A stretch of 64,000 bases of DNA. Origin: Xiphias gladius (Eukaryota > Chordata > Actinopteri > Istiophoriformes > Xiphiidae). Position numbers and translations under genes: made by a program. Shown here one piece after another: positions 23,601 to 35,701 of this stretch (the stretch's first letter is position 1; each line of letters begins with the position of its first letter). Where the stretch lies: NCBI RefSeq assembly GCF_016859285.1, contig NC_053400.1, positions 31,825,001 through 31,889,000 of the forward strand, given 5' to 3'. The notes beneath the pieces were generated by a model that saw only the letters and a list, made by a program, of their open reading frames with translations, ran no database searches and was not told the origin of the DNA.

Positions 23601-26600
23601 TTTTTGGTTCAACGTGAATCTTTCAGCCAAACGCGCCTCACACAAAATTCACCCTCTTAAGCAAGTTTGGTCTATAAAATGCCTGAGCCCCCAAAATGTT
23701 TACATTTTTCTATTTAATATGCAACAACAGATTTATCAACCAGAATTAACAGACTGAGGCTGAAGATGGTCTGGCTATCAAACCATCTCAAATGGCTCCT
23801 GCACTGATATTCTGACCACTGGTCTTGGTGATTTGAGTCCCCAACCTTAACCGGTTTGTCGAAGCGTCACTGTCAGCCTGCTGCAGAACTAGCAGTCATG
23901 TCGGTAGTGTTCAAATCTCCAGCCAGGAGCAACCCTGAAGCTAATGACCGAACCAGTGAGCAGGGCAGTATCCGATGAGTGAACTGCACTTCCCTTCACG
24001 GTGCCGTAAACACGTCCGCGTCAGCGGCACACAGTCTCAGGTGGCGAGGACATTTCCCCCTGAGAGACGTCCTCTAAGCGTCGCACTGCTGACCAGACAG
24101 CCGGAAAACTGGTGGTGCGGCAGCTTTCCTCAGCTCCTTCACCTGCAGCATCACTGGGCAAGAGCAAGTCTTTTCCCCTGTAATCAGCACTGCAGCTGAT
24201 GGAGAACCAGCCCGGACATGTGGGACGGTTCACATCCGACCTGTGATCTAAACGCAAACAAATGTTTCGCCCCCACCACCAGAATTCCACAAGCAGGACT
24301 CGGGGCTCAGGTCTATCAGCCCCAAAAGGAGAAAATCAAGCATTGCTGGAGAACGACAGGCAACCCGGCGAATCAAATTTTCTTCTCAATGGCTTCGTAC
24401 TGATCTATAAAGCTTTGATAGATGATTTATTAGTCATTAGTAACAACTCGTAAACAGACTTGTGGATGAACAGCGGCTCACCAGAAAGATCAGTACCTGG
24501 GACATCTTGCATGGGCATCCCTGTGGATGGAATCTTTGTTTTGTACGATTATTTTATTTTTTCTTTCACTTTTCGAACAGTTACAGCGTAACGTTAATGA
24601 TGTTCAGCGTGAATTTCTCCCTAGGTTTGAGGAAAGGTGGTGCGTGGATGTTTGGCACAAACCTAAATTATGGAAATACTCGCTCCAGCTTAGAGGGTTT
24701 TTGTGAAGCAAAATAAAAATTAAAAAAAAGTCATAGTTATGTGTCAGGTGAAAAGACTTTGTTCTGTGATTCCATTGAGATTGAAGATTAAGTTCATCTC
24801 ATGTTTTATTATGTCACAAAACCTGAATAAAACCTGCATAATGCTGCCATGCTCCCTCTTCTCTTTTACTTTGGGAGAAATAAAGATAAAAAAAAACACT
24901 TTTAGACACTTTGCTTTAGTTTTGTGCAGTTTTCCGTATAGTTTTATTTGCTACAAGTGAAAAATGTACAAGAAAATAGGTAGATGGAAACTTATTTCTA
25001 GTTCGAAGCATCTATGAATCACCTGTATCCCTTTGAGTGAGACTGTCGCGAATCTACATCACAACAAGCTTTTTCAGCTCTGTTTTCTAGTCTGGATCTG
25101 TGAGACAGCTGTAAAGGCCGCGTCGCACTCACCCGGCGTTGTGCGTGAGGCCGCTGTGATGGGGGGGCGCTGGCCAGGAGGGGCCCCCCTCTCCCCTCTG
25201 CCTCTCCCTGGCCCTCCTCCTTCGCTCCCGCTCCACCTCCTCAGCGTCCTCCTGGCTCCGCTGGGCCGTCACCCTGCAGTCGGCGTGGACACCAACAGGC
25301 CGTCAGCACACACTCTCACACCCTCGAAAAACAGCCTATGGGGGCTCGGTCAACATCCCGGAGTCTCCAGCAGCCCCAAAACATTCCCCGAAAAAACCCC
25401 TGTATGTGAAAGGCTAGCGGCAGTACCAGAGAAGCGGCACTCGATCACTTGAAAAGCTGGCGGGCCGCTCTGCTGCTGAAGACACATCGACATACTGTTC
25501 CTCCACACCGAACGGGGAAAGCCATTTCCTCATGCTGCTGGCGTTGTGCATGACGGCAGTGTCAGGTTGACACAGGAAAGAAACAAACACAAACTGTCGC
25601 CCCAAAGACGGAAGCACTCTATTTTCGAAACAGCACTAAATGCCGTGGCATTAAAGGCGCTGTACGTAAGCTTTTGCTGTCGCTACATAGCCGGCGTTAG
25701 CATCAACAGCCGTTAACTTACTAGAGGAAATCTTGGGAGTTCTGCATCAAACTTCCTTCTTTCACTCTCAAAGAGTTGTCCACAGCGGTGGAAAGCAGCG
25801 CCCAGTGTTAGCTCTTGTTTAGCTTCTATTGCTATCACTTCTTTCCTTTTTCTGTAGCTAGCGTGCCAAGCAGCTAGCCCCGGCCCGGACCGTCCCGTCC
25901 CTTAATACCGCTGTGCGATTGTGAGTGGCCGTAGCGTCCAGCCTGCCCTCAGTCCAGCGTGAGAGGATGAAGAAGCGCGGATTCTAACCTCTCGTCTTGC
26001 AAACGCGACGACGGCTGAAGCTCCTGCTAGGTAAGCAGCTGTTAATGCTGACGTTGGTCGTGTAGAGAGACCAAAAACTTACACAAAGCACCTTTAAGAT
26101 TTCTTTCAATCGGATCGTTGATTCATCGTACCATGAAAGACAGATCCAGACCGAAAGTACACAAAAGTTTGTGGACAGAGGGTCATATAACTCAGGTTGA
26201 TTTAGGCCGATATAAGTCAAGAAAGGAAGATTTAAACCAATTTGTCACCCAGCTACGCATTATTCACATTTTCTACTTTTTATTTGTCCAGTACAACAGT
26301 GAAAAGCCTCTATGGAAAAGTTTATGTAGCCTATGAGGAATTTTCTCAGGTAAGTGGATTTAAAAATCAGAGGAAAAAATGACTTGGCCTTCTCTTTCAT
26401 AAAAAGCTCATTCACTTCTTCTGTCTGATGGGTTTTAGTTTCCAGTGGGCAGGACTTGATAACAATAACTCTTTTTATTGTCCACGCACATCTGGTGGAG
26501 CTTGAGCCAGCTGCTGTGCTGTTTCACTTAAATTCAATCTCTGGAGAGAAACAAAGGGAGAGAAGGAGGAGGCGAAGAGATGGAGGAGGAGCAGGACGGA

Positions 26601-29600
26601 GGATGGAGAGAGGCTTTAATCCTGCAGACCTTATTGAAATGATTGTCCGAAATTTGGAATAACAAGAACTCTGGAAATGTTCAGTCAGCCGTCTGATTGT
26701 CTGTGAGTTTGAAATTGTCTGAAAACAATTTCTGAAAACAGAAACCGTTGTTGGACTTTGGTTGGGTACAAACAAGTTTTCCAAAGTGTTATGTCATTGT
26801 TTTAAAGGAAAATTCCCATTTATTTACAACTTGGATTCTCTTTTTTCTCTTTTTTTTTTAATCAGACATGATGACATTGTACAAGTTAATTGCTACGATC
26901 TGGGAACACAGCAACACTGCTGAAAGCACAGGACCTCAGACCGTTTTTAGACAAACCGTATTTAGAAGTAAGACAGAACTGAACAGGAAAATCCGTCACA
27001 ACTTCTCGGCTCGGCTTTGACTTACTGTACTCGGCGTTAATACCAACATTTTTTGCGCACTCACTTTCCCTTTTACCTCTGAATGAAGTGATTTAGGACT
27101 TTTGGCTAAACTGCCTACAACCTGTGCTGTATAAATGATCTAGACTCTCGGCTCCTGGGACTTTGCTGGAGTGATTCCACCGTGTTCGCGGATATCAGCA
27201 ATTTCTTTCTGCAGCACAGTCAAACCTACACCTAAATACATGTTTACTCCCAAAAAAAAGGCTTCTATGTGACAGTGTTCACTAAGGCGTACGTTTTGAC
27301 AATGACGATCGTGGTTAGTTACCTTTATAACTGATATTTTATTTATTTTGCCCTTTTATAAGGGACAAACGAGGAAAACAGAAGTGGTACAACCCAAAAA
27401 CAAAAAGGAAAAGGAAATGAAAAATGTTAACTAAGATGAATGTTTTGTAGTGTTTCTAACACTATATTGACTTTTTCTTCGTTTTGAAACATTACATGGA
27501 CGACAAACATTTTATTACATAATCAATAGAGCTTGATAAATGGAAACAGAACAGAGAGCGAGGAAGAATGTTACTTCTAGTTAAGAACAGAACTCAAGCA
27601 ACTGGAGTTAAAAGCACTGCACGGAGCAGCGTCCCTCTCGTTTCCGACCCCCACTCCTGCCCTTGTTCGTCTCCCGCCACTGTGATTGTCTGCCCCGTCC
27701 TGATTGGTTTCACCTGTGTCTCACCGTCTTGCCCTTCCCAGTGATTTAGTCTCTGTGTTCTCCTTCTCCTCTGCGCCAGTTCGTCAAACGTCCCTGGTGT
27801 CAAGCGTTCCGGCATTTCTCCTAGTGTTTAGTGCTCCTCGTTTTTCATTCATTACAGTTTACTCTGTTCTTCTGACTAACCTGTGTACCTCTTTTTTTCT
27901 CAACCCAGAGACTGTTTCCGAGTCGTGCCATCGAGTCCTCTTTGAGCATCTAGAGCATTGGTGTTGTGCGCCGTGACGCTGGGTCTGTCGAGAGGCCGAT
28001 GCAAACGCACGCAATTTCCTATCAGACCGGATTTTACCGTACCGCTTTTCTAAAATTCTGTTGAGTTGGCTGAGAATAAGACCCTTAATTTGCATATACG
28101 TCGAACTCTTTTATCTTTGGCAGGCAACCATCTTTGTTTGGAGGTCTCACTCTGTTTTCTAAACCCCAGCTGTCTGGTAAAAGCAGCTCGTGAATTTAGT
28201 GATGATGAGAACACTGCGGCAACATCGTAGGACAAAAACAGGCCTAGAGCCTGAAGCTAGTTGGTCTTCATTAAAAGAATACGTCGTACATGCGGACCTT
28301 TCATCTTTGTACTGGCCAATTGCCGGTCAATTAAATGCGACGGCCTTCACCCAAGACTAGGATTCATTTTCCAAACATGTCAACCCTTTGCTTCATCAAA
28401 CATTTTTATCCAGTAGATCATCGCAAAAAAGCATCTTTAATGTCCAAAAAGCAATTTAAAGCATGAAGGAATGATGAGAATGTCATGGGTTAAGGCTGCC
28501 GGTGAGGACACTGGCCATGAGCGGCTGTGAGTCAAACATGCCGCGGTCATTATAATGTGGGAAGGTGACCTACATAAGATTGTGTTCACTGGAGAAGTAG
28601 TAGGATCCATGCTGGCTGGAATCGGTCTTTAGTTTGCTGTAATACGATTTGATGTGTGACAGGAGTGTTTCAGCTTCTCGGGGGTTGGAGATCGGGTGTG
28701 TTTGACCGGACCTCATCACTGCTGTCTGAAATGCGGCAAGGGGAGGGAGTGTGAATGGTTGCACGGTTTAGCCTGGGGACTACAGATCTCGTGTACTTTG
28801 CAGTTTAAGTGAAATAAACCATCTCCCCAAAGCGTAACATGAGGTTTCTAGATCGGCCCCCAAACTCAAAGGGATCAGTGGGTGCTGGTTTTTCTCAAAG
28901 TACCTCACTACATAAGTAAGAGAGGTAAGTAAGAAGGACACATCAGTGAACAGTAGTTTGCTTTTATGCAACCATTTTATACTTAGACACTTCATGTGTC
29001 TTGGAATGATGGGACAGCCATCTGATCCAAAACTTCAGTTTTGCTCTCCAGTACTGTATCCATTAGGTACCCAGTATTTCCAAAAAATACTTGGAGTATA
29101 AATGCCAGCTATTACTCCCTTGTTCCCATAGTCTTGTACCTTATCTGTACAACAGAAAGACACTGTAAACCAGGTATCACTAAGTGTTAGAGTAAACACA
29201 ACATGACGCATTAGAGATGTATTGAAATCTAAAATCTAAATGTAAATGCATCCGTCTCTCCGAGAGGGATTTTTTGATCCGAGGGTCGGTCTCCTGTGGT
29301 AACGACAGCTGAAGTGACATTGAAATCCCACCGAAATTTGCCGTTGTCCTCCCTGCCCGACCCTGCCTCCTTGAAACTGCAATCGTACGGCACCAGTTAA
29401 GGTGTGGTGACAAACGTCAGTCCCGCCTGGGTTGTGTTCACAGCCGATTCATTTTTTTCCCCCCAGTGAATGCAAACTTTTATGTACCGTGCAAAAGTCA
29501 CAGGCAGGAGGTCAGGGTTCATGGAGGGCGAAGAAACCTGCAGGACTTTGACACTTCACTGGTTCACTTGTCGGTGAACATTTTACTGATAGGTCCAGCG

Positions 29601-32600
29601 TCAACATCTTGCATCTTGCCACATGTGTAATTAGAAACGCATCATTGTCATGTTAATAGAAAATGTAATTAACATTATAACATTCACGGCAAAATGAGAT
29701 TTCCTTCACAACCTATTTACTGTTGCAAATAAGTTGTGTATAAACCTAATTTTGAGGAGACAGGCTCGTCCCGTCACAGATAAAGTGACTGGAAGAAAGC
29801 GGCTCAAACAATTTCCTGTAAGTACATACAGTCATACAGAAAGTCTGAAGTGCTGCTGTAGCATTTATCTGATCTCTGATCAGTGTAACTGTTGTGCATT
29901 GGAAAGTGCCCTGATCAAGCCCCTCTGAGGGCTTGTTGCACCTCTCCATCACATTGCCTGTAGTTTAAGTAACGTGCATATCCATTTGTATCTTTTGCAT
30001 ATGTGTAAATTTTAAAAAAAAAAGGAGTCAAATCAAAATCAAAATCAAACCACACTGCTGATTGCTCAATGCGGGCGAGGGAGCAGAGTGGGAGCCCCCT
30101 TTATCTCACGCTAATCGGTGGATGTAAGTCATCTTGTGTCTTTGTTTGTTGACGTCTAGTTGGTAGGAAAAGCGAGACAGATGCAGTCAGATTTGTGATA
30201 CACTGTATAAACTAAGTTTAACGAAAGCGTTTTAGATCAAGTGCAGATTTGATCCAGATCTTAGACACTGGAAATGAAAAGGGAGGCCTATCGTTGTGTT
30301 GCTGTTGTGAGTAGGGACAATCTCTAAAACACTCCATGACGTCCCAGTGCTGAATAAGATTAGTGATAGATTAATTTAGAGAAACAGAATATTTCAGAAG
30401 TTTCAGAATATTTATGCAGAAAAACAGCTACAATGAGGAAAACATTGTAAATCTCGAACCCACAGCTGGAGCCGCAACCCTGTCTCCGGATTACATTTTC
30501 TATTAACAGAGAGAGGAAATGTTGTTAATTTATGTGTTTGGCAAGTCACAAATATGGTGATGCTTTCTCCAACCTTGACCAAAGCATTTTTGTCGCCTAA
30601 ACGTAGCCACAGACGGGACTGAGAATGCGACACGCGGCCTCCGGTGTGACAGTCCTGCTCTCTGTGCGCCCACCTTCCATAAATACAACGGCCTCCCTCG
30701 TCTATCAGAGGCCGACGGGGGAAGCGTATCGCTTAACCGAAGTGGATGTGGATGAGGCACGTCTGCCCTGCTGCATTCACACAGTTACTGCTGCCGCAGC
30801 GTATTGTCTCCGCGGCGCAGTCTGGCGTGCGAGGTATCTCCGGGCTCTGCCGGGACCTTCAACCCGATGCTGTGAAGCATGAATGTGAAACGAGCAAATT
30901 ACGGAGGAAATCTGTCTGATACGCATCACTTTTTCCAGCATTTACACAATGAGGCAATGGAGGCCTGGGGAAAGGCATTTTCTGTGTGTGTGTGTGTGTC
31001 TGTGTGTCTGCTCGGTGGTGGGGGGGGGGTGAGGACTTAGCCAGATGATGTCATGGCCATTAAGGAGGTTGCAGCTATAAAAGAAGCCATTGAAGTCAGA
31101 GCTTAGTGTCATTTTCAGTGAGGTCACACAGAAATGTTCCACCGATCGCCGAGGACACAACAACCTCACTGGGCCATGAGGGGCAGCAGTTGGGAGAGGG
31201 GTGCACATATGAAAAACAACGGCAGAAAGTAGGCTGCCGGGCCTACTAGAGGAGGGGAATCGTCCCAGACTGTGTTAAGTGCCCAGACGGGGCCAAGGGG
31301 CACCGAGCCGTAACAGGGTGCAACCTCGCGATATCAGGTGGCTCAACTGGAAAACGGGCCGTGGTGATGGATGACAGATGGCAGTAACGCGTATTCATGC
31401 ACCCTGCGATTGACGCCGTCGTGTTGTAGGAATCGGGTCCCGGGACACTGACAGGTTGCTACTGGTACTTCAGTGTAGTTAGGAACAACTGGGCTTTTTC
31501 GACGAGAGGAGAAACGACTATACTAACTGTTTAAGTATATAAAGTATAATTGTAAATATTGGGCACCTACAGGACACAGTTCTGGGAAACAAGATTGAAG
31601 TTTGAAAATGTTTTTAGGTTCTCATTACACATGAAAGATTAGCCACGTTTGATCCAGGTTGTATGACCACGTGACTTTGTTATGTTGGAGTTTTTCCGGC
31701 TCAGATGACAAAATACAAACCTTTCATAGCCGCGCACTTGACAAGAGCGTGTTTCTCAACTTGTCTTTATTCCAAATCATACAATGAAGGAGCAAAGATG
31801 ACGATACGTCCCTGTAGCAGTGACTTTCACAGATGGGCGAGCAAAGCCAGGGAACCAATAACCCCCCCCACACACACCCACACACACACACACTTTTTAT
31901 GACAGTATTAGCTGCAAGGCTCTCTCACATTCAGGGCCTGTCCCGTCTCATGGTTTTGTGCTGCCTGTCTTTCCTCTGCTGAAACTCTCTCTCCTGCATC
32001 TCTCTGCGCTCCGTCCTGGCTGAAGAAGTATTAGGATTATATCAAATGTGCAGTATTGAGGAATAATATCTTAAAAAAATCAAATAAAATTCGCTTCTGT
32101 GGTAAAGTATAAAGTGTTTACCCTTAACTGACAATGACACACTCCAGGGACAATGCAGGATCTTGTATCTTCCTGCCTCAACGTTCTGTCTCAAGCTTCT
32201 CAAACTCACTGCCGATCTTGCACAGAAAAACCCTACAGCTTGATTAACAGAGAGGAAAAGACCTTAATAAGAGAACTAGAGAGCGGAACAGAATTAAAGG
32301 GCTTAGGTGTTATGGTAATTCATGGTTAACTGTAAAGCTTTCCTAACAAAGGGAGCTATTAAAAGCTGCTCCACGATACACACTAAACCCTCGTCGTCAC
32401 ACACCAAAGTGATTAGTAAGACAACTTAGACCGATTAGAGAAGATCAACCACAGTGCAATCTGCTCGTTTACTCACTGCTGCTACCTCTTAACGCTTAGG
32501 AAGGAAAGACGCATGTGTATAATAATGTAACAGCAAGAAGGTTCCGGGTTCTGGATTCTGGGTTCTGCTGGAGTTGGCAGGTTCTCCCCCTGCCTGCGTG

Positions 32601-33877
32601 GGTTTCCTCCGGCTTCCTACCGCAGTCCAGAGACACGCAGGTTAACTGGCAACTCTACGTTTCCCGTGTCTCCATATGTCGGCCCCTGTGATAGACTGGT
32701 GAACTCTCCGGGGTGTACCCCGCCTCCCACCTGGGAGGGGGGCTGGGATTGCCACCCCCCCCCAAAAGGATGAATGGTATAGCCAATGGATGGATGGAGG
32801 GAAAAGATAAGGCAAAGGTGACAGATCCAGGCTGGAGGTGAGGTGGGAAGAGCCTGTGAGAGGCTCAGTCGAAGCAACCTTCCCCACTCAGCCACTCCAG
32901 CCCCGAAACCTTAATATCTCCTGAATGAAACAGTTTTTTAAAATTACACCGTGCTTCCGTGAAAATTAACTGTTTTCGTGGCTTATTCAAATCATTTTAC
33001 CCAAGTAAAAGTAGCAATAAAACACCTAAAAATACCCTCTTACAAGTAGAAGTCCGGTGTTCAAAATTTTACTCAAGTAAAAGTATAGAAGCAATAAGTA
33101 TCAAAAGTAAAAGCACTCGTTTTGCAGAGTGGCCCTGTCAGTGTTACTTTATTATAATACTGGATCGTTATTATTGATGCATTAATATGTAAGTGGTACA
33201 TTCATGTTGTAGTTGGTCGAGGTGGAGCAAATTTTAACTGCTTCGTCTACTCTTGGGTAGTTTAATCCATAACAATGCATCAAATCTATAAAGTGATCAT
33301 ATGTTTAAAGCGTGATATCTTAATCCTCCAGGTAACCTGTGACCAGGGGCCACCTGAGAAATAAAACTCAAAAAGCCGAGTAAAAAGAACAGAGTTCCTT
33401 CTCAAATGTAGTGGGATAAAAGTCGAGAGCAGCAGAAAAATGAAAATGCTCAGGTAAAGCACAAGTCTCTCAGAGCTGCACTTACGTAGAGTACTTGAGT
33501 AAATGTGCTTAGTTACTTTCCACTGCTGGTAAAAAGGAAAAGTTAAAAGAAGGGGGACACTAAAGTAAAAGGCAAATATTTTGTATCGCAGCAGTACTTA
33601 AGTAAATGTAGTTAGTTTCCACCTCTGGTTTATTCCTGTTTTCTTATTTGATGATTTGATGCATGAAATCTTTAAATTACATTCTGCTTTATTCCTGATA
33701 TTCCCTCAAAATGGATCAAGTACCACAGAACACACCTTTAGCAAAGTGCTAAATTTATCCTGCAGGTACGAGTAAGAAAGTAAACAAACAGAAGCGTTAA
33801 AAAGTGTTTTCCTCTCACCTGATGAGGTTCTGCAGCAGCTGTCTGCTGGAGCTCCTTCTTCTGATGGACTCCGACAT
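11660..33877 (-). CDS. lsp1: Lymphocyte-specific protein 1 (caldesmon-like F-actin-binding protein), 13 chained exons
   Basis: Exons in transcript order: 33819-33877, 25133-25273, 21258-21513, 20024-20160, 19598-19837, 17728-17788, 16306-16329, 16110-16151, 15367-15398, 14875-14959, 14259-14399, 13456-13554, 11660-11839. All phases agree and give about 498 residues (human LSP1 is 339). Exon 1 encodes MSESIRRRSSSRQLLQNLI; exon 2 has VTAQRSQEDAEEVERERRRR; exon 3 has EEDEGFGDWSHR, a hallmark of LSP1; exon 5 is Glu/Arg-rich; IIERTESLRKS plus SKIDKKLEQYTHALE match the central LSP1 block; exon 12 has the caldesmon-type GLKVGVADLINQW; the end has SGKRYKFVVTGHGKYEKV. LSP1 proteins bind F-actin in leukocytes and endothelium and act in migration. 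Uncertain points: the exon 5 donor (19588 or 19598; only 19598 fits the phase of exon 6), the terminus (stop by read-through at 11660, or splicing at the GTAAGAG donor just below 11734), and a possible extra exon near 12950. Confidence 0.92.
12867..12950 (-). other. lsp1: Possible additional lsp1 exon
   Basis: Behind a good acceptor (TGTATTTGCAG, junction at 12950/12951) the minus strand reads EIKRGGVLNKKKGWENLGD, similar to the caldesmon/LSP1 segment that reads roughly GDVSSKRNLWEK just before the C-terminal block, and in the expected order. However no GT donor in phase 0 exists before the stop, so it cannot join the last exon as drawn. It may be a decayed exon, use an unusual site, or be chance. 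The low boundary given is arbitrary. Confidence 0.35.
16110..16151 (-). other. lsp1: lsp1 microexon, 42 bp
   Basis: Acceptor CTCTTTACAG and a strong donor GTGAGTA bound 14 codons (DEVNSRVSTDGKCT) in phase 0 on both sides. An alternative internal donor 11 bp earlier would break the frame of the next exon. Because the flanking exons are also phase compatible without it, it may be alternatively included. Confidence 0.6.
16306..16329 (-). other. lsp1: lsp1 microexon, 24 bp
   Basis: Eight codons (KLLIQFYP) lie between acceptor TGTCCCACCAG and consensus donor GTAAGTAG, phase 0 on both sides. Like the 42-bp microexon it can be skipped without a frame change. Human LSP1 has no obvious counterpart that I recall. 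Confidence 0.55.
18940..19500 (-). repeat. Dispersed teleost repeat, copy in reverse sense, in lsp1 intron 5
   Basis: Phrases such as 'tttcatggcaatttgctc', 'gtttcatgacaatctggg' and 'tggtgtggactaagatg' are the reverse-sense form of the family at 9355 and 50780. The copy is diverged and has internal partial repeats. It lies between the exons at 17728-17788 and 19598-19837. Confidence 0.5.
19518..19572. repeat. (GTA)n imperfect microsatellite
   Basis: Imperfect GTA/GTAGTA trinucleotide repeat immediately downstream of the lsp1 poly-Glu exon donor, inside the intron. Confidence 0.8.
21776..23040. repeat. Tandem duplication, two units of about 625 bp
   Basis: The text beginning 'tcaagaatatctaag' at 21798 recurs at 22423, an offset of 625, and the two units stay almost identical to their ends ('gggatttaggtta' at 22414 and 23040). 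I see only scattered single-base differences and small indels, so the duplication looks recent. Each unit starts after an A-run and contains a dispersed fish repeat with 'ttacttaagtaaaagtac' and 'cttgagtaaatgtactta'. It lies in lsp1 intron 2. Confidence 0.95.
25651..26097. mobile_element. MITE-like element with terminal inverted repeats
   Basis: The left end 'ttaaaggcgctgtacgtaag' and the reverse complement of the right end ('ttaaaggtgctttgtgtaag') match at most positions over about 25 bp. The 447 bp between them have no coding capacity. This is the layout of a non-autonomous DNA transposon. It sits in lsp1 intron 1, about 400 bp upstream of exon 2. Confidence 0.7.
27620..27900 (+). repeat. 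Dispersed repeat shared with 61.8-62.3 kb
   Basis: The phrases 'tcccgccactgt', 'ctgtgtctcac', 'gcgccagttcgtc', 'caagcgttc' and 'ctcctagtg' occur in the same order as in the segment at 61800-62270. I recognise it as a common interspersed fish sequence whose class I cannot assign. Confidence 0.65.
32545..32815 (+). repeat. Dispersed teleost repeat
   Basis: It contains 'gcaggttctccccctgcctg', 'gtgggtttcctccggct', 'gtgatagactggtgaac' and 'gggtgtaccccgcctc', ending in 'atggatggatgga'. This wording is familiar from many fish genomes as a short interspersed repeat tail. Confidence 0.7.
32995..33620. repeat. Dispersed 'agtaaaagta' fish repeat
   Basis: It contains 'actcaagtaaaagtatag', 'gtacttgagtaaatgtgc' and 'ttactttccactgctgg'. 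It is related to the core of the tandem duplication at 21.8-23.0 kb and to the fragment at 48245-48420. It lies in lsp1 intron 1, just downstream of exon 1. Confidence 0.75.
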
Positions 33878-33902
33878 GGTGGACTGGGCTGCTCCCGGTC
33901 TG

Positions 33903-33939
33903 CGGTCCTGGGTCCTGGGTCCTGGGTCCTAGGTCCTGG
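33903..33939. repeat. GGTCCTG heptamer tandem repeat in the lsp1 5' leader
   Basis: About five copies of the 7-bp unit GGTCCTG, one imperfect, lie 25-60 bp upstream of the proposed lsp1 ATG and so probably in its 5' untranslated region or promoter. Confidence 0.85.
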
Positions 33940-34066
33940 TTCTGGCCGTTGTGTATAGCCTCGGCTCCCGCTCCTGGATCTGATCTCGGTTCTGTTTCTG
34001 GAGTCTTGGACCTTTCGTACAGCTGTTCTCTTTTTCTTCTTGTTCTGTCTCTGTAGCTCATATCAG

Positions 34067-34070
<4 letters not shown>

Positions 34071-34127
<57 letters not shown>

Positions 34128-34128
34128 T
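34071..34128. repeat. Compound (CT)n(GT)n microsatellite upstream of lsp1
   Basis: A C-run, then about 20 CT units, then about 8 GT units, roughly 195-250 bp upstream of the lsp1 ATG. It is a long purine/pyrimidine tract on a likely promoter. Confidence 0.9.
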
Positions 34129-35701
34129 AGTCGCAGCTCTCTCCTCCCTCCATGTGGTTTTCATTGAAGCATTTTGACCCCCCCCCAAGCAACCACCCAC
34201 CCACCCCCCCCTCACCCTAACAGGGGTCATGTGACTCTCCCCAGGGGGAGAGTAAGATGATATCATAACGGTGGATCGGTAACCTTATCAGATGCGTGCA
34301 TATTGTGAGGGGAGTGTCAGGCTGTGCACTGTAGTGCTGCGTGTTGAATGTTACAGGTGAGATCGTTTTGTTTTTTTTCCTGATCCGTTCCCAGTAGCAG
34401 CGGAAACACCTGGCGATGTGTCCGAGTCAGTCAGTGGAGACGGTGAATAACCGTGAATGAGAGTCATGAAAAACTCCCTCCCTCCCTTCTGTGTTCGTCT
34501 CTTCGACATTAATGTTCCAGGTGATGACTTAAACTCTTCGTTGTCCGGCGTCGCCAGGTTTGGATGAAAGAAAGCAGCAACAAATCGGGGCCTGGAACTC
34601 AGGCCAAAGGTCATTAAAGCGGCCCAGTTTTTAATTTTGATACAGGACAGAGTTTTTGTATTTATACTCTACATACACGCAGCTAAAACCAATGCAGTCG
34701 AATCCAACAGTCCTGCAATAAATCCTCCATCATGGTTTGTGTTGAAACCGTTTCGGGAAGGTGTTGATCATTCGAAAGAAAGATGCGGTCTGTCGATCCG
34801 CATTTCGGTCCATCGCCGGGCGTTCCCCTTGCTTTGTCCGCCGCGCTCTAATCAGCGAGGGTGGGCTGAACGACTGACGCGCACCTGTTGTGCGACGGCG
34901 TACGATTCAACCTTCAGAGTGATCACACGGCGGAATCAGCACCTCTTTAACACAGTTTGAACAAAAGCAAAAGTAAATTATAACCCTCAGGAAGGTGGAT
35001 TTATTGCAGGACTTTCGCATTAGACTGCACTGGTTTTAACTACTGACAACTGATTCCTCTCAGCATGAACTGAGCATGAAGGGGAAAAAAAGAGAGAAAA
35101 TCACAATTACAGTAATGAAAAGTTTATAAGAGAGCTCATAAAATATAATAAAAGTCTTTTAGATAATGCTACATTAAATGTTAAACGTTTTTTCTCGTGT
35201 GATGGAATGATAATTTGGAAAAGTTTAATTTGAAGTAAATTAGAAGTAATAGTTATAGGTTTTTATTAATAATGAGAAGTTTCGGCTTAGTTGTAATCAG
35301 CTGAATTGACATTTGGTTTGGACGATCACTCGTTGCTACCGCTTGGATGCGAGAGTGGCAAATTTATTGGAACATACCTGTACGTCTTGGTTGGTGGAAA
35401 CCCACCAAATGCTTTGAAAAGTAGCCCAAATTATCACAGTCTGCACATAATATCGTTTTGTTTTTTTACCCTTCCAGTTAAATAGAAAGCTGGTGGGAAA
35501 CCACCTCGTCTGGCAGCACTGGTGGTGTTTTTATATTTACTTTGAAAGGCAGGAAGCAAGGGGAACAAAACAGCAACCCAGGCTAACTTTTTTTTCACGC
35601 CAAAACAATCCGCCAAGAAACGCAGGCTCATATGTACAGTAGATGTTCGGAGCGCCCTGCAGAGTGGGCCTGCCTGGCGGCCGTGGGCTAATGAGCTGAG
35701 C

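Larger units (their letters stand above)
26098..33818. other. Large first intron of lsp1 (upstream part)
   Basis: About 7.7 kb without a supportable coding exon. It holds dispersed repeats at 27620-27900, 32545-32815 and 32995-33620, a TG microsatellite at about 30980-31010 and a CA microsatellite at 31860-31894. Short open frames on both strands show no family resemblance. Confidence 0.6.

Noticed and set aside
24021-24290. Minus-strand 89-codon frame in lsp1 intron 2
   Set aside because: No similarity to LSP1 and no phase-compatible splice sites with exons 2 and 3, which already join directly.
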